Source: Thermoclostridium caenicola
GTDB lineage: Bacteria; Bacillota; Clostridia; DSM-8532
Length of the DNA: 39,480 nucleotides
Assembly (NCBI RefSeq): GCF_900142095.1
Contig: NZ_FQZP01000020.1
Coordinates: 1-39,480 of the forward strand
Reading direction: 5' to 3'
Shown piece by piece: positions 9,142 through 17,231 of the stretch. Under the pieces are notes generated by a model, which ran no database searches, had not been told where the DNA came from, and worked only from the letters and a program-made list of their open reading frames with translations. A program made the translations under genes and the position numbers. The stretch's first letter is position 1. Every line of letters begins with the position of its first letter.

Positions 9142-10110
9142 ATGGCAAATGTTACTTCCGCAACAAGCTCCCAGAAAACCATTGAACAAGTTCTGGCAGA
9201 ACAGGCCAACAAGGTAGTCAATACAAGAAATACCGGGGAACTGGGAAAGAACGACTTTTTGCAGCTCCTCATCACCCAGGTGCAGCATCAGGACCCGCTG
9301 GAGCCGTTGTCCGACACCGACTTTATCGCCCAAATGGCCCAGTTCAGTGCCCTTGAACAGATGCAGAACCTGAACAATTCCTTTGCCATGACCAAGGCCT
9401 TTGGCATGATCGGCAAATACGTTTCGGGGCAGATGACCGATACGGAGACGGGCAAGACCTCCTACATCGAGGGGATTGTTGAGTCCGTCCGCATAAAGGG
9501 AAGCAAGGTTTATGCGCTGGTTAACGGGCAGGAAATCGAGATCGACAAGATCACCGATGTGGCCGATATCTCCCTGGGCAACAACTTCAAAAGGATCTCC
9601 GATTACAGCGGGCTGGTGGGCATGCTCGGCAGCGCGTATCTGTACAACGACAATGGCGACAAGGCCACCATCCAGGGTATCATCTCCTCCCTTGAGCAGC
9701 GGCTGGACGGCATCTATGCCCGTCTGGATGAGGTGGATGTCAGGCCCAAGGATCTGGATCTTTCGGACTATGAGAGCCCTGAGGCGTTTGTGGTGGCGAA
9801 TGCAGGCAAGGAGATCACCGTCAAGGTTGCTGATCCGACAACGGGTACCGTGGTGCGTGTCACCGGTATCCTGAGGGACGGCTATCTGGACAAGAACGGC
9901 AATCTGCGACTGCTCATCGATGGCGTAACCCTGCCGGTAGATGATATTTATGCCACTGAGATTGCGGATCTCTATTCAAGCCAGCACATGCTGCTCCAGC
10001 AGATCCTCCAGGTGCTCAGGGAAAAGCTGGGTTCAGACCAGCCGAAGGATGACTCGGGAGAGGATGAAGGAGCCGAAAACGATACTGGAACGACAGGAGG
10101 GGTAGAATGA
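9142..10110 (+). CDS. flgD: Flagellar hook capping protein FlgD
   Basis: FlgD forms the scaffold cap on which hook subunits polymerise. The N-terminal export and cap region contains LGKNDFLQLLITQVQHQDPLEP followed by TDFIAQMAQFSALEQMQNL, the family signature. The remaining part (to residue 322) is longer than the minimal FlgD. It includes a segment with SSLEQRLDGIYARLDEVDVRPKD and an acidic C-terminus (DDSGEDEGAENDTG). The ribosome binding site AAGGGGGTGA precedes ATG 9142. The stop overlaps the next start by 4 bases. Confidence 0.93.
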   Translation: MANVTSATSSQKTIEQVLAEQANKVVNTRNTGELGKNDFLQLLITQVQHQDPLEPLSDTDFIAQMAQFSALEQMQNLNNSFAMTKAFGMIGKYVSGQMTDTETGKTSYIEGIVESVRIKGSKVYALVNGQEIEIDKITDVADISLGNNFKRISDYSGLVGMLGSAYLYNDNGDKATIQGIISSLEQRLDGIYARLDEVDVRPKDLDLSDYESPEAFVVANAGKEITVKVADPTTGTVVRVTGILRDGYLDKNGNLRLLIDGVTLPVDDIYATEIADLYSSQHMLLQQILQVLREKLGSDQPKDDSGEDEGAENDTGTTGGVE

Positions 10111-10493
10111 ATATCAACAACAGACCCGTCCAAAGCATCAACCAGTATCTGCAAACCGTTCAGAGACCGGCAAACGAGCGGGTGAAGACCCAATCCGAAT
10201 CCTTCTCCGCAATCCTTGACCAGAAGCTCCAGGAGAGCAGGGAAGTCAAAATCTCAAAGCATGCGGCGCTGAGGCTGGAGGCCAGGAACATCCGGCTGGA
10301 CGGCGAGAAGCTGGAACGGCTGAAATCAGCGGTCGACCGGGCCCAGGCCAAAGGCGTGAGGGATTCCCTGGTGGTGATGGAGGACGTGGCCTTCCTGGTA
10401 AATGTGCCCAACAGAACCGTCATCACGGCGGTCAAGCAGAGCGAACTGAAGGAAAACGTCTTCACCAACATCGACGGAGCGGTATTTACCTGA
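10107..10493 (+). CDS. TIGR02530-family flagellar operon protein
   Basis: This 128-residue protein matches the small family that sits between flgD and flgE in many Clostridia and Bacilli. It has SFSAILDQKLQ near residue 33, then SKHAALRLEARNIRLDGEKL, and the end region VVMEDVAFLVNVPNRTVITAV. It has no signal peptide or membrane segment. Family members are described only as flagellar operon proteins, and a link to hook assembly is inferred from position. The start overlaps flgD in an ATGA arrangement, and GGAGGGG serves as ribosome binding site. Confidence 0.82.
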   Translation: MNINNRPVQSINQYLQTVQRPANERVKTQSESFSAILDQKLQESREVKISKHAALRLEARNIRLDGEKLERLKSAVDRAQAKGVRDSLVVMEDVAFLVNVPNRTVITAVKQSELKENVFTNIDGAVFT

Positions 10494-10517
10494 ACTTCAA
10501 ACCGTAAACCAACAATT

Positions 10518-10541
10518 CAGCCGGACCCTTCCGGGAGGCTG
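10518..10541 (+). repeat. Intercistronic hairpin before flgE
   Basis: CAGCC (10518 to 10522) pairs with GGCTG (10537 to 10541), and the alternative stem CCGGA (10521 to 10525) pairs with TCCGG (10530 to 10534). It lies in the 96-base gap before flgE and has no T-run. A second short inverted repeat, CGTTTC and GAAACG, follows in the same gap. Confidence 0.35.
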
Positions 10542-10589
10542 ATCGTTTCCGACTGACAGACGAAACGAACACGGGAGGTTGATTAATTT

Positions 10590-12032
10590 ATGATGGTGTC
10601 AATGTTTGCAAGCGTTTCAGGCTTGAAATCGCACCAGACCAAGATGGACGTCATCGGCAACAACGTTGCCAACGTCAACACCGTCGGATTTAAGGCGGCA
10701 AGAACCACTTTCCAGGAAATTTTCGCCCAGACCCTGTCATCCGGATCGGCTCCGGACAGCGCAACGGGCAGGGGCGGTACCAATCCCATGCAGATCGGCC
10801 TTGGCATGACGGTGGATTCCATCAGCACCGACATGGGCCGGGGCAGCGTACAGCGCACCGAGAGCCCATCCGATCTTTCCATCGAGGGTGAGGGCTTCTT
10901 CATCGTCAGAAGCGGCAATTCGGGAGAATTCCTCTTTACGCGCGCAGGGAACTTCACCTTCGACGTGGCGGGCAACCTGGTCACATCCAGCGGAAAGAAC
11001 GTATACGGATGGATGGATTATGAAATAACGGATGACGGCTATGTGTTCAAGACCCAGGATCCGATCCAGCCCATCAATCTCTACGAATTCAATGGTGAGA
11101 GCAGACGGATCATGGCGGCCAGAGCCACCACGGAGGCCGTGCTGGCAGGAAACCTGGATGCCACCAGTAAACCTGTATATGGCAGCGATAATGATGCAGA
11201 TGTCAGGGAAATCGACGACTCAGTGCCGGCTACTGATGGTGATGGCATCCCGGATATCCCGGATAAAGACGGTAAGGACGGTAAGAACGTAGAACCCCAT
11301 TATATCGTTCCCATCCATGTATATGACGTGCTGGGCAACGAGTACAAGCTCAACATTAACTTCTGGAAGACATATGTGTATGCGGATGGGGATCAACGCC
11401 ATACGCAGTGGTATTACCTTGTAACGCCGGAAGGCAGCAGCGCTAGCGCTGTGTCAGGTGGTAATCCTGCAGCAGGCTACCTTTGCTTTGACGCAACAGG
11501 TAAACTGGTTACCAATGATCAAACCAACTTTCCTACATCCATAAAAGTTGAGGTAACACCGCCGGGCGACTCAGGAGCAGGCATTTTTGAGTTCACTCTG
11601 GATCTTAGCCGACTGACCCAGTATGCCGATGACAACTCCGTTTCGCCCTCAAGGGTGGACGGTTATCCGCCAGGAAAGCTCATCAACTATACCATCGGCG
11701 ATGACGGCGTCATTACCGGTATTTACGATAATGGCCGTCGCCAGCCCCTGGCCATGATCGCGCTGGCTGTCTTTGAGAACCCGGCCGGTCTGGAAAAAGT
11801 GGGATCCAACGAGTTCAGGGAAACCGCAAACTCCGGTGCTTTCAGCGTTGCTGCAAAGCCGGGGACCAACGGCGCCGGCAAGCTCGTGCCCGGAACCCTT
11901 GAAATGTCCAACGTGGACCTGGCAGCCCAGTTCACCGAAATGATCATCACCCAGAGAGGTTTCCAGGCCAACAGCCGTGTGCTGACCACTGCGGATGAGA
12001 TCCTTCAGGAACTTGCCAACCTGAAACGTTAA
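10590..12032 (+). CDS. flgE: Flagellar hook protein FlgE
   Basis: FlgE polymerises into the hook, the universal joint between rod and filament. The N-terminus has the axial signature (SGLKSHQTKMDVIGNNVANV) and the C-terminus the matching helix with VDLAAQFTEMIITQRGFQANS. The central part includes SDLSIEGEGFFIV, shared with FlgF and FlgG. Residues 208 to 233 hold an acidic insert, DGDGIPDIPDKDGKDGKN at 216 to 233, that resembles thrombospondin type 3 or EF-hand calcium loops and is not part of the core fold. GGGAGG at 10573 to 10578 precedes ATG 10590. ATG 10593 is an alternative. 480 residues. Confidence 0.94.
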   Translation: MMVSMFASVSGLKSHQTKMDVIGNNVANVNTVGFKAARTTFQEIFAQTLSSGSAPDSATGRGGTNPMQIGLGMTVDSISTDMGRGSVQRTESPSDLSIEGEGFFIVRSGNSGEFLFTRAGNFTFDVAGNLVTSSGKNVYGWMDYEITDDGYVFKTQDPIQPINLYEFNGESRRIMAARATTEAVLAGNLDATSKPVYGSDNDADVREIDDSVPATDGDGIPDIPDKDGKDGKNVEPHYIVPIHVYDVLGNEYKLNINFWKTYVYADGDQRHTQWYYLVTPEGSSASAVSGGNPAAGYLCFDATGKLVTNDQTNFPTSIKVEVTPPGDSGAGIFEFTLDLSRLTQYADDNSVSPSRVDGYPPGKLINYTIGDDGVITGIYDNGRRQPLAMIALAVFENPAGLEKVGSNEFRETANSGAFSVAAKPGTNGAGKLVPGTLEMSNVDLAAQFTEMIITQRGFQANSRVLTTADEILQELANLKR

Positions 12033-12041
12033 GGCGTGCCT

Positions 12042-12070
12042 GATGGGCCGGCACTGCCTGCCGGCCCATC
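12042..12070 (+). repeat. Perfect intercistronic hairpin between flgE and flbD
   Basis: GATGGGCCGG (12042 to 12051) and CCGGCCCATC (12061 to 12070) form a perfect 10-base-pair, GC-rich stem with a 9-base loop. No T-run follows, so it is not an ordinary intrinsic terminator. It may protect the abundant hook transcript or reduce read-through. A second small stem, GTCCC with GGGAC, lies immediately before the ribosome binding site of the next gene. Confidence 0.6.
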
Positions 12071-12133
12071 CCGCCTGACTTTGTAAGCGGCACCCGCGGG
12101 GCATGTCCCCTGTTGGGACGGGAGGTGCGAAAA

Positions 12134-12358
12134 ATGATTAAGGTTTCCAGGTTCAACGGCACCAGCTTTGTGATCAACTGCGAATGGATCGAAACGGTGG
12201 AAGCCACACCGGATACCGTTATTACGCTTGTCAACGGCAAAAAGTATGTGGTCAACGAAAGTGTTGATGACATCATCGCCGCGGTAGTAGAATATAAGCA
12301 AAAAGCGGGATTTATCAACAGATTGATTAACACGCAACCAGAAAATGACGATAAATGA
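12134..12358 (+). CDS. swrD: Flagellar protein FlbD/SwrD
   Basis: This is a 74-residue protein of the FlbD family, named SwrD in Bacillus subtilis, where it increases flagellar motor power for swarming. It begins MIKVSRFNGTSFVINCEWIE and continues with TVITLVNGKKYVVNESVDDI, the whole of the conserved family domain. The ATG at 12134 is chosen because GGGAGGTG at 12120 to 12127 lies just before it. An in-frame TTG at 12113 would place that site inside the gene. It sits between flgE and fliL as in other Firmicutes. Confidence 0.88.
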   Translation: MIKVSRFNGTSFVINCEWIETVEATPDTVITLVNGKKYVVNESVDDIIAAVVEYKQKAGFINRLINTQPENDDK

Positions 12359-12389
12359 CATAGAATAGAAATTAAAGGGGTGTCCCACT

Positions 12390-12926
12390 TTGCAGGGTAA
12401 ATCATTGTACGCCATATTGCTTTCCATCATAGCAGTTCTTACGCTCGCGCTGGCTGTTCTTGTGATATTCCTGTTTACGACATACAACGGAATAAATCCT
12501 GACAAGCAGGCCAATGCGACTGAACCGCCCCAACAGGTCAGGGACGTACCGCCTGAGGAACAGGCAAAGCTTAACATCTATGCCACCGAAGACGGAATTG
12601 GCGGGGATGCCATCTTCAACCTGAAGCCTTCCCCGGCCCATGAAAATAGCTTTCTGAAGGCTTCCGTGACCATCGTATACGATACGGGCAAAAAGAGGAA
12701 GAACCTGGAGGAACGCACGGCGATTCTGAAGGAATGCCTCGGAGAATTCAAGGAAGCCTGCATTGAATATTTCAGAAGCCAGACCTATGAGCAGCTCAGC
12801 GAAGACAATGCCATGGAAAAAGCCAGGGATACCCTGAGGGACAAGTTCAACAGCATTCTTGAAGGCAGAACCGATGAGCGAATCGTTCTCCGGGTTGTCT
12901 TTGAAGGCTGGATAATTCAACCGTAG
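12390..12926 (+). CDS. fliL: Flagellar basal body-associated protein FliL
   Basis: FliL is a single-pass membrane protein that surrounds stator units and supports their activity. An N-terminal membrane segment at about residues 6 to 29 (AILLSIIAVLTLALAVLVIF) is followed by a linker rich in Pro and Gln. The extracytoplasmic domain comes next, with LKASVTIVYDTGKK and a C-terminal ILEGRTDERIVLRVVFEGWIIQ. The TTG start at 12390 is supported by AAAGGGGTG 7 bases upstream. It is divergent, like most FliL proteins, but the topology and position are right. Confidence 0.87.
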   Translation: MQGKSLYAILLSIIAVLTLALAVLVIFLFTTYNGINPDKQANATEPPQQVRDVPPEEQAKLNIYATEDGIGGDAIFNLKPSPAHENSFLKASVTIVYDTGKKRKNLEERTAILKECLGEFKEACIEYFRSQTYEQLSEDNAMEKARDTLRDKFNSILEGRTDERIVLRVVFEGWIIQP

Positions 12927-12945
12927 AGGGAGGCGAATTGCACCC

Positions 12946-13932
12946 GTGGGCGACATACTTTCCCAAAATGAAATAGACAGGCTGCTGCAGCAGCTGAATA
13001 CGGGAGAGCTTGATGTCAAGGAGTTCAGTAAGGACACGACCGAGAAAAAGATTCGGAACCATGATTTCAGGCGCCCCAGCAAATTTGCCAAGGACCACAT
13101 CCGGACCCTCAGCATCATCAACGAGAACTATGCCAGGCTTTTGACCAACTTCCTGTCCGGTTATCTGAGAACACTGGTGCAGGTGGATGTGCAAACCGTT
13201 CAGCCCCTTCAATACTCGGAGTTCACGAACTCCATTGCCAACCCGGCTGTTCTTGGAATCGTCAATTTTGACCCGCTGCCTGGTTCCATTGTCTTCGAGA
13301 TCAACCCGACCATTGCCTATTGCCTCATCGACAGGATCCTCGGCGGCAAGGGTGCGGGGGTGGACAGGGTTCGAGGTTTTACCGAAATAGAGCTTGCCAT
13401 CCTCATGCGGCTTATGACTCAGATGTTGAGCCTCATGCGGGAGCCCTGGGAGAACGTGACCGAGATCAGGCCTGTGCTGGACCGGATCGAAACCAACGCG
13501 CAATTTGCCCAGCTCATGTCTCCCAACGAGATGGTGGCTCTGGTAACCTTTACTGCAAAAATCGGCGAGGTGGAAGGGCTCTTTAACATCTGTATTCCCC
13601 ATATGGTAGTGGAGCCGGTCATGCCCAAGCTTTCCACCAAGCTGTGGTTCTCCCTCATCGAAAAGGGGTCAACCAAGGAAACAAGGGAGTCCATTGAGAA
13701 CAGGGTCAGGGATACATCCATTCCTGTCATCGCGGTTCTTGGCAGAACCCAGTTGTCGGTCCAGGAATTCCTGATGCTTCAGGAAGGGGATGTGCTTCCG
13801 CTCAATAGCAACATAGACGGCAAACTGGAAGTCTATACCGGGGATATCCTGAAGTTCTATGGCAAACCCGGTGTACGGAACAAGAAGACGGCCATAAAGA
13901 TCACGGATATTGTCAGAACGGAGGAAGATTAA
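12946..13932 (+). CDS. fliM: Flagellar motor switch protein FliM
   Basis: FliM forms the C ring and receives phosphorylated CheY. The N-terminal CheY-binding peptide LSQNEIDRLLQQL is at residues 5 to 17. The middle CheC-like domain contains the FliG-contacting DRILGGKGAG. The C-terminal SpoA (FliN-like) domain spans about residues 250 to 328. The GTG start at 12946 follows GGGAGG at 12928 to 12933. The stop codon directly abuts the fliY start, so the two switch proteins are translated together. Confidence 0.96.
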   Translation: MGDILSQNEIDRLLQQLNTGELDVKEFSKDTTEKKIRNHDFRRPSKFAKDHIRTLSIINENYARLLTNFLSGYLRTLVQVDVQTVQPLQYSEFTNSIANPAVLGIVNFDPLPGSIVFEINPTIAYCLIDRILGGKGAGVDRVRGFTEIELAILMRLMTQMLSLMREPWENVTEIRPVLDRIETNAQFAQLMSPNEMVALVTFTAKIGEVEGLFNICIPHMVVEPVMPKLSTKLWFSLIEKGSTKETRESIENRVRDTSIPVIAVLGRTQLSVQEFLMLQEGDVLPLNSNIDGKLEVYTGDILKFYGKPGVRNKKTAIKITDIVRTEED

Positions 13933-15132
13933 ATGGGTGACATGTTGTCTCAGGAAGAAATTGATGCCCTTCTGCACGGCGTAAGTTCCGAGGATGAAAG
14001 CATGACGGAAGATGTGGCAAATTTGGCCGAACCGGAGACTGAGGCCCTGACGCCTGAAGAAGTAGACGCTTTGGGTGAAATAGGGAATATCAGCATGGGC
14101 ACCTCGGCAACAACCCTGTATGCCCTGCTTGGCCAGAAGGTCACCATTACAACGCCCCGCGTTGAGGTAACGACCTGGGATAAGATTGCCAAACTTTTCG
14201 TCAAGCCATTTGTGGCGGTCAAGGTGCAGTATACCGAAGGACTGAAAGGCCTGAACCTCCTGTTCGTGAAAGAGGAAGATGTCAAGATCATCACCGATCT
14301 CATGATGGGAGGCGACGGGTTCGGCAATATCAACGGCGAGCTCAACGAATTGCACCTGAGCGCAATTTCGGAAGCGATGAACCAAATGGTGGGTTCGGCA
14401 TCCACATCCCTTTCGTCCATGTTTGACAAGAGGGTTGATATATCTCCTCCTGAATCCACTCTGGTCGACAGCGCCGGCAATATCGACAGGATCAAGATCG
14501 GAGCCGAATCGTCCATTGTCATGATCATGTTCAAACTCCAGATTGGCGAGCTGATAGACAGTGAGATCATGCAATTGCTTCCAATTCCATTTGCGAAGGA
14601 AATGGTGAAGAATCTCATGAACAAGAACAAACTGTCCCACTCCGTCAATGATAACGGTATGGCACAGCAGCCGCCTGTTCAGAACCAGGCCCCGCAGATG
14701 CAGCAAGCACCGCTGCAGCAGCCGCAGGCGCCCCAGATGCCGCCCCAGTACGCTTATCAGCCTGAACCGCAGGCACCGGGATTCGGCATGCAGATGCCCA
14801 GGCGGCCGCAGCCGTCGCCGCAGCCCATCAATGTTCAGCCGGCACAGTTCCAGAGCTTTGAAGAAGATGCGTTTGCCTTTGACGGCAATAACATCGGCCT
14901 CCTGATGGATGTGCCTCTGCAGATTTCTGTGGAGTTGGGCCGCACAACCAAGAAGATCAGGGAAATCCTCGAATTCGGCCAGGGCTCCATCATTGAACTG
15001 GACAAGCTGGCCGGAGATCCTGTGGATATCCTTGTAAACGGCAAGGTTATCGCCAAGGGAGAAGTGGTCGTGATCGACGAAAGCTTCGGTGTGCGCATAA
15101 CCGATATCCTGCATCCTTCAAAAAGGCTTTAA
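13933..15132 (+). CDS. fliY: Flagellar motor switch phosphatase FliY
   Basis: FliY is the Gram-positive switch subunit that also dephosphorylates CheY-P. The N-terminus repeats the FliM-type CheY-binding peptide (LSQEEIDALL, residues 5 to 14). A CheC-like domain follows with two intact phosphatase centres, E49 and N52 in EIGNISMG and E147 and N150 in SEAMNQMVG. Residues 241 to 306 are a flexible linker very rich in Gln, Pro and Met. The C-terminal SpoA/FliN domain (about 315 to 399) ends with VVVIDESFGVRITDI. 399 residues. Confidence 0.94.
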   Translation: MGDMLSQEEIDALLHGVSSEDESMTEDVANLAEPETEALTPEEVDALGEIGNISMGTSATTLYALLGQKVTITTPRVEVTTWDKIAKLFVKPFVAVKVQYTEGLKGLNLLFVKEEDVKIITDLMMGGDGFGNINGELNELHLSAISEAMNQMVGSASTSLSSMFDKRVDISPPESTLVDSAGNIDRIKIGAESSIVMIMFKLQIGELIDSEIMQLLPIPFAKEMVKNLMNKNKLSHSVNDNGMAQQPPVQNQAPQMQQAPLQQPQAPQMPPQYAYQPEPQAPGFGMQMPRRPQPSPQPINVQPAQFQSFEEDAFAFDGNNIGLLMDVPLQISVELGRTTKKIREILEFGQGSIIELDKLAGDPVDILVNGKVIAKGEVVVIDESFGVRITDILHPSKRL

Positions 15133-15156
15133 AATTGGCGATTTTTCGGGTATAAT
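15128..15156 (+). promoter_or_regulatory. Possible internal SigA-type promoter ahead of cheY
   Basis: TTTAAA (15128 to 15133) and a consensus TATAAT (15151 to 15156) are exactly 17 bases apart, within a 102-base AT-rich gap. Most gaps in the cluster are far shorter, so extra transcription of cheY and the export genes from here is plausible. The -35 box matches at only 4 of 6 positions. Confidence 0.4.
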
Positions 15157-15234
15157 CGATATAAATTGAAAATGCATGTCATATCGTGTATAGTTTTATA
15201 TGTACAGCAGTATGTGAAGGAGAGGATATGACCT

Positions 15235-15594
15235 ATGGCTAGTATTCTGATCGTTGACGACGCTGCTTTCATGCGCATGATGATCAAGGACATCCTTACA
15301 AAAAACGGTTATACCGTGATCGGAGAAGCCGAGAATGGTCTCAAGGCCGTGGAGAAATACAAGGAACTGAATCCCGATTTGGTTATAATGGATATTACCA
15401 TGCCTGAAATGGATGGTATTCAGGCTGTCAAGCAAATCAAATCGCTTAATTCTGCTGCAAAGATTATTATGTGTTCCGCTATGGGTCAGCAAGCCATGGT
15501 CATTGAATCCATACAGGCCGGAGCGCGTGACTTCATTGTTAAGCCTTTCCGGGCCGAGCGCGTCATTGAAGCGGTCAAGAAGGTTGTCGGATAA
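15235..15594 (+). CDS. cheY: Chemotaxis response regulator CheY
   Basis: CheY carries the phosphate from CheA to the flagellar switch. The single receiver domain of 119 residues has the acidic pocket D8 and D9 in LIVDDAAFM, the phosphoacceptor D53 in LVIMDITMPEMDG, the switch Ser in MCSAMGQQ, and the conserved Lys in IVKPF. There is no output domain. AAGGAGAGG at 15218 to 15226 precedes ATG 15235. It stands between fliY and fliO, the same place as in Bacillus. Confidence 0.95.
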   Translation: MASILIVDDAAFMRMMIKDILTKNGYTVIGEAENGLKAVEKYKELNPDLVIMDITMPEMDGIQAVKQIKSLNSAAKIIMCSAMGQQAMVIESIQAGARDFIVKPFRAERVIEAVKKVVG

Positions 15595-15612
15595 AGATCC
15601 GGAAGGAATTGT

Positions 15613-16104
15613 GTGCTGATGGAGTTTGGTGACATCTTTCTAGTGCTGGGCATGTTGATTATCTTCTCGGCAGTTTTGTTCATTGCCTGGCTTACTGCCA
15701 GACTGCTGGGAAGAAAAGTGGCCGGAGCATCGAAGAACAAGCTCATGAGCATTGTGGAGACTTTGCCGTTGGGCTTGGATCGTTGTCTCTATCTGATAAA
15801 AGCAGGTGAGCATTTCTTTCTTTTCTATGCGACCCGAAAGGATTTGAAACTGGTTTCCGAGATTAAACTTGACGAGGATGCGCTGGCTGTCCGCAATGAG
15901 GCTGAAGAAAGCAACACGGGGTTTGATTTTAAGCGGATCTTTGACTTTTATTCCGGTTTTGGGAAAAAAGGCAAGCAAACCGACAAGGAAGATGCCGATT
16001 CAATCTGGCAACTGGACAGCCATGAGCACCAGCCCGGCGGCCTTTCCGAAAATGTCCAGAAACTTCGAAGGCTCAACCGGAACGAAGAGCATTACAATGG
16101 TTGA
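15613..16104 (+). CDS. fliO: Flagellar biosynthetic protein FliO
   Basis: FliO (FliZ in Bacillus) is a membrane-anchored factor that helps assemble the FliP core of the export gate. One membrane segment lies at about residues 9 to 31 (FLVLGMLIIFSAVLFIAWLT). The conserved cytoplasmic part reads SKNKLMSIVETLPLGLDRCL and LIKAGEHFFLFYATRKDLKL. The C-terminal third is charged and unconserved. The GTG at 15613 follows GGAAGGA closely, and ATG 15619 two codons later is equally possible. 163 residues. Confidence 0.85.
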   Translation: MLMEFGDIFLVLGMLIIFSAVLFIAWLTARLLGRKVAGASKNKLMSIVETLPLGLDRCLYLIKAGEHFFLFYATRKDLKLVSEIKLDEDALAVRNEAEESNTGFDFKRIFDFYSGFGKKGKQTDKEDADSIWQLDSHEHQPGGLSENVQKLRRLNRNEEHYNG

Positions 16105-16122
16105 ATTCAGGCGGTGAAAGCC

Positions 16123-16890
16123 ATGCAAAAGAAAAAGCTGTGGATTATCTTGATTCTTGCCATTCTGTTCCTGAACCTTTTCAGCTCGGAAACCTATGCC
16201 GCTCCGGGCATTTCTATATCTGACAATGGTATTACCATCCAGTCAACCGATGATCCCCAGGAGATTTCCAACAGCATCAAGCTGCTTTTGCTTTTGACGG
16301 TATTGACGCTGCTGCCGTCCATTCTCATCATGATGACTTCCTTTACAAGGATTGTCATCGTGTTTTCTTTTCTGAGAAACTCCATGGGAACGCAGCAGAT
16401 TCCCCCGAACCAGGTGATTATCGGCCTGGCGCTTTTTCTGACCTTTTTCATTATGACCCCGGTTTTTGCAGATATCAACCAGAATGCTCTTGAGCCTTTT
16501 TCCAGGAACGAGATAACGCTGGAGGAGGCCATTGACAGAACTTCCTATGCCGTAAAGGACTTTATGCTGGATTTCACCAGGGAGAAGGACCTGGCCCTCT
16601 TTGCCGGGATTGCAAGGATAGAGCCGGCGGGAAACCTGATGGATCTGCCACTGACAGTCGTCGTGCCGGCGTTCATGATCAGCGAGCTGAACACCGCTTT
16701 CCGCATAGGCTTCATGCTGTACATACCCTTTCTGGTCATCGATATGGTGGTGGCCAGCACCCTGATGGCCATGGGTATGATGATGCTTCCACCGTCCATG
16801 ATTTCCATGCCGTTTAAAATACTCCTGTTCCTGCTGGTGGACGGATGGAACCTCCTGACAGAGACCATTATCAAATCCTTCGCGCGCTAA
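16123..16890 (+). CDS. fliP: Flagellar export gate protein FliP
   Basis: FliP pentamers form the core channel of the flagellar export gate. A cleavable signal peptide (MQKKKLWIILILAILFLNLF, then SSETYAA) is followed by four membrane segments. The family sequences LPSILIMMTSFTRIVIVFSF, TQQIPPNQVIIGLALFLTFF (with one variation) and PAFMISELNTAFRIGF are present. ATG 16123 is preferred because AGGCGGTGA at 16109 to 16117 is a near-perfect ribosome binding site. An in-frame GTG at 16114 lies inside that site. About 255 residues. Confidence 0.95.
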   Translation: MQKKKLWIILILAILFLNLFSSETYAAPGISISDNGITIQSTDDPQEISNSIKLLLLLTVLTLLPSILIMMTSFTRIVIVFSFLRNSMGTQQIPPNQVIIGLALFLTFFIMTPVFADINQNALEPFSRNEITLEEAIDRTSYAVKDFMLDFTREKDLALFAGIARIEPAGNLMDLPLTVVVPAFMISELNTAFRIGFMLYIPFLVIDMVVASTLMAMGMMMLPPSMISMPFKILLFLLVDGWNLLTETIIKSFAR

Positions 16891-16942
16891 AGCGGATGAT
16901 TTGTGATATAAGACCGTGTGAAATGCCCGGAAAGGAGCGCAT

Positions 16943-17212
16943 ATGGAGCAATTCTTACTGGATATGTCGCGGGATGCCATGATGACCATCCTGAAGATAT
17001 CGGTGCCCGTACTGCTTATCGGGTTGATTGTCGGGCTTGCGGTGAGCATTTTTCAGGCCACCACGCAAATCCAGGAGCAATCCCTTCACTTTGTTCCCAA
17101 GATCATTGCCATGCTTGTGGCCCTGCTGGTATTGGGAGCCTGGATACTGACCCAGATGAAGGAATTTGCCCTGCGTATGTTTGACGGCATGCTGAAGTTC
17201 ATCGGCATGTAG
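16943..17212 (+). CDS. fliQ: Flagellar export gate protein FliQ
   Basis: FliQ is the small subunit that packs around FliP in the gate, four copies per gate in known structures. The 89-residue product has two membrane helices with the family features ILKISVPVLLIGLIVGLAVS, FQATTQIQEQSLHFVPKI and LALRMFDGMLKFI (approximate). GGAAAGGAG precedes ATG 16943. fliP, fliQ and fliR lie in their usual order. Confidence 0.95.
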   Translation: MEQFLLDMSRDAMMTILKISVPVLLIGLIVGLAVSIFQATTQIQEQSLHFVPKIIAMLVALLVLGAWILTQMKEFALRMFDGMLKFIGM

Positions 17213-17231
17213 CTATTGGATGTGATTGGGA

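Noticed and set aside
12042-12070. Hairpin after flgE considered as an intrinsic terminator
   Set aside because: The stem is perfect but no T-run follows, and the next genes depend on transcription passing through.
13669-15114. Minus-strand open frame of 481 codons opposite fliM and fliY
   Set aside because: Antisense shadow of two certain genes, rich in His and Leu as expected from the reverse of Gln- and Asp-rich codons.
15155-15162. SigD-type -10 sequence before cheY
   Set aside because: CGATAT occurs, but no TAAA box lies at the required distance, while a SigA-type pair with 17-base spacing is present.
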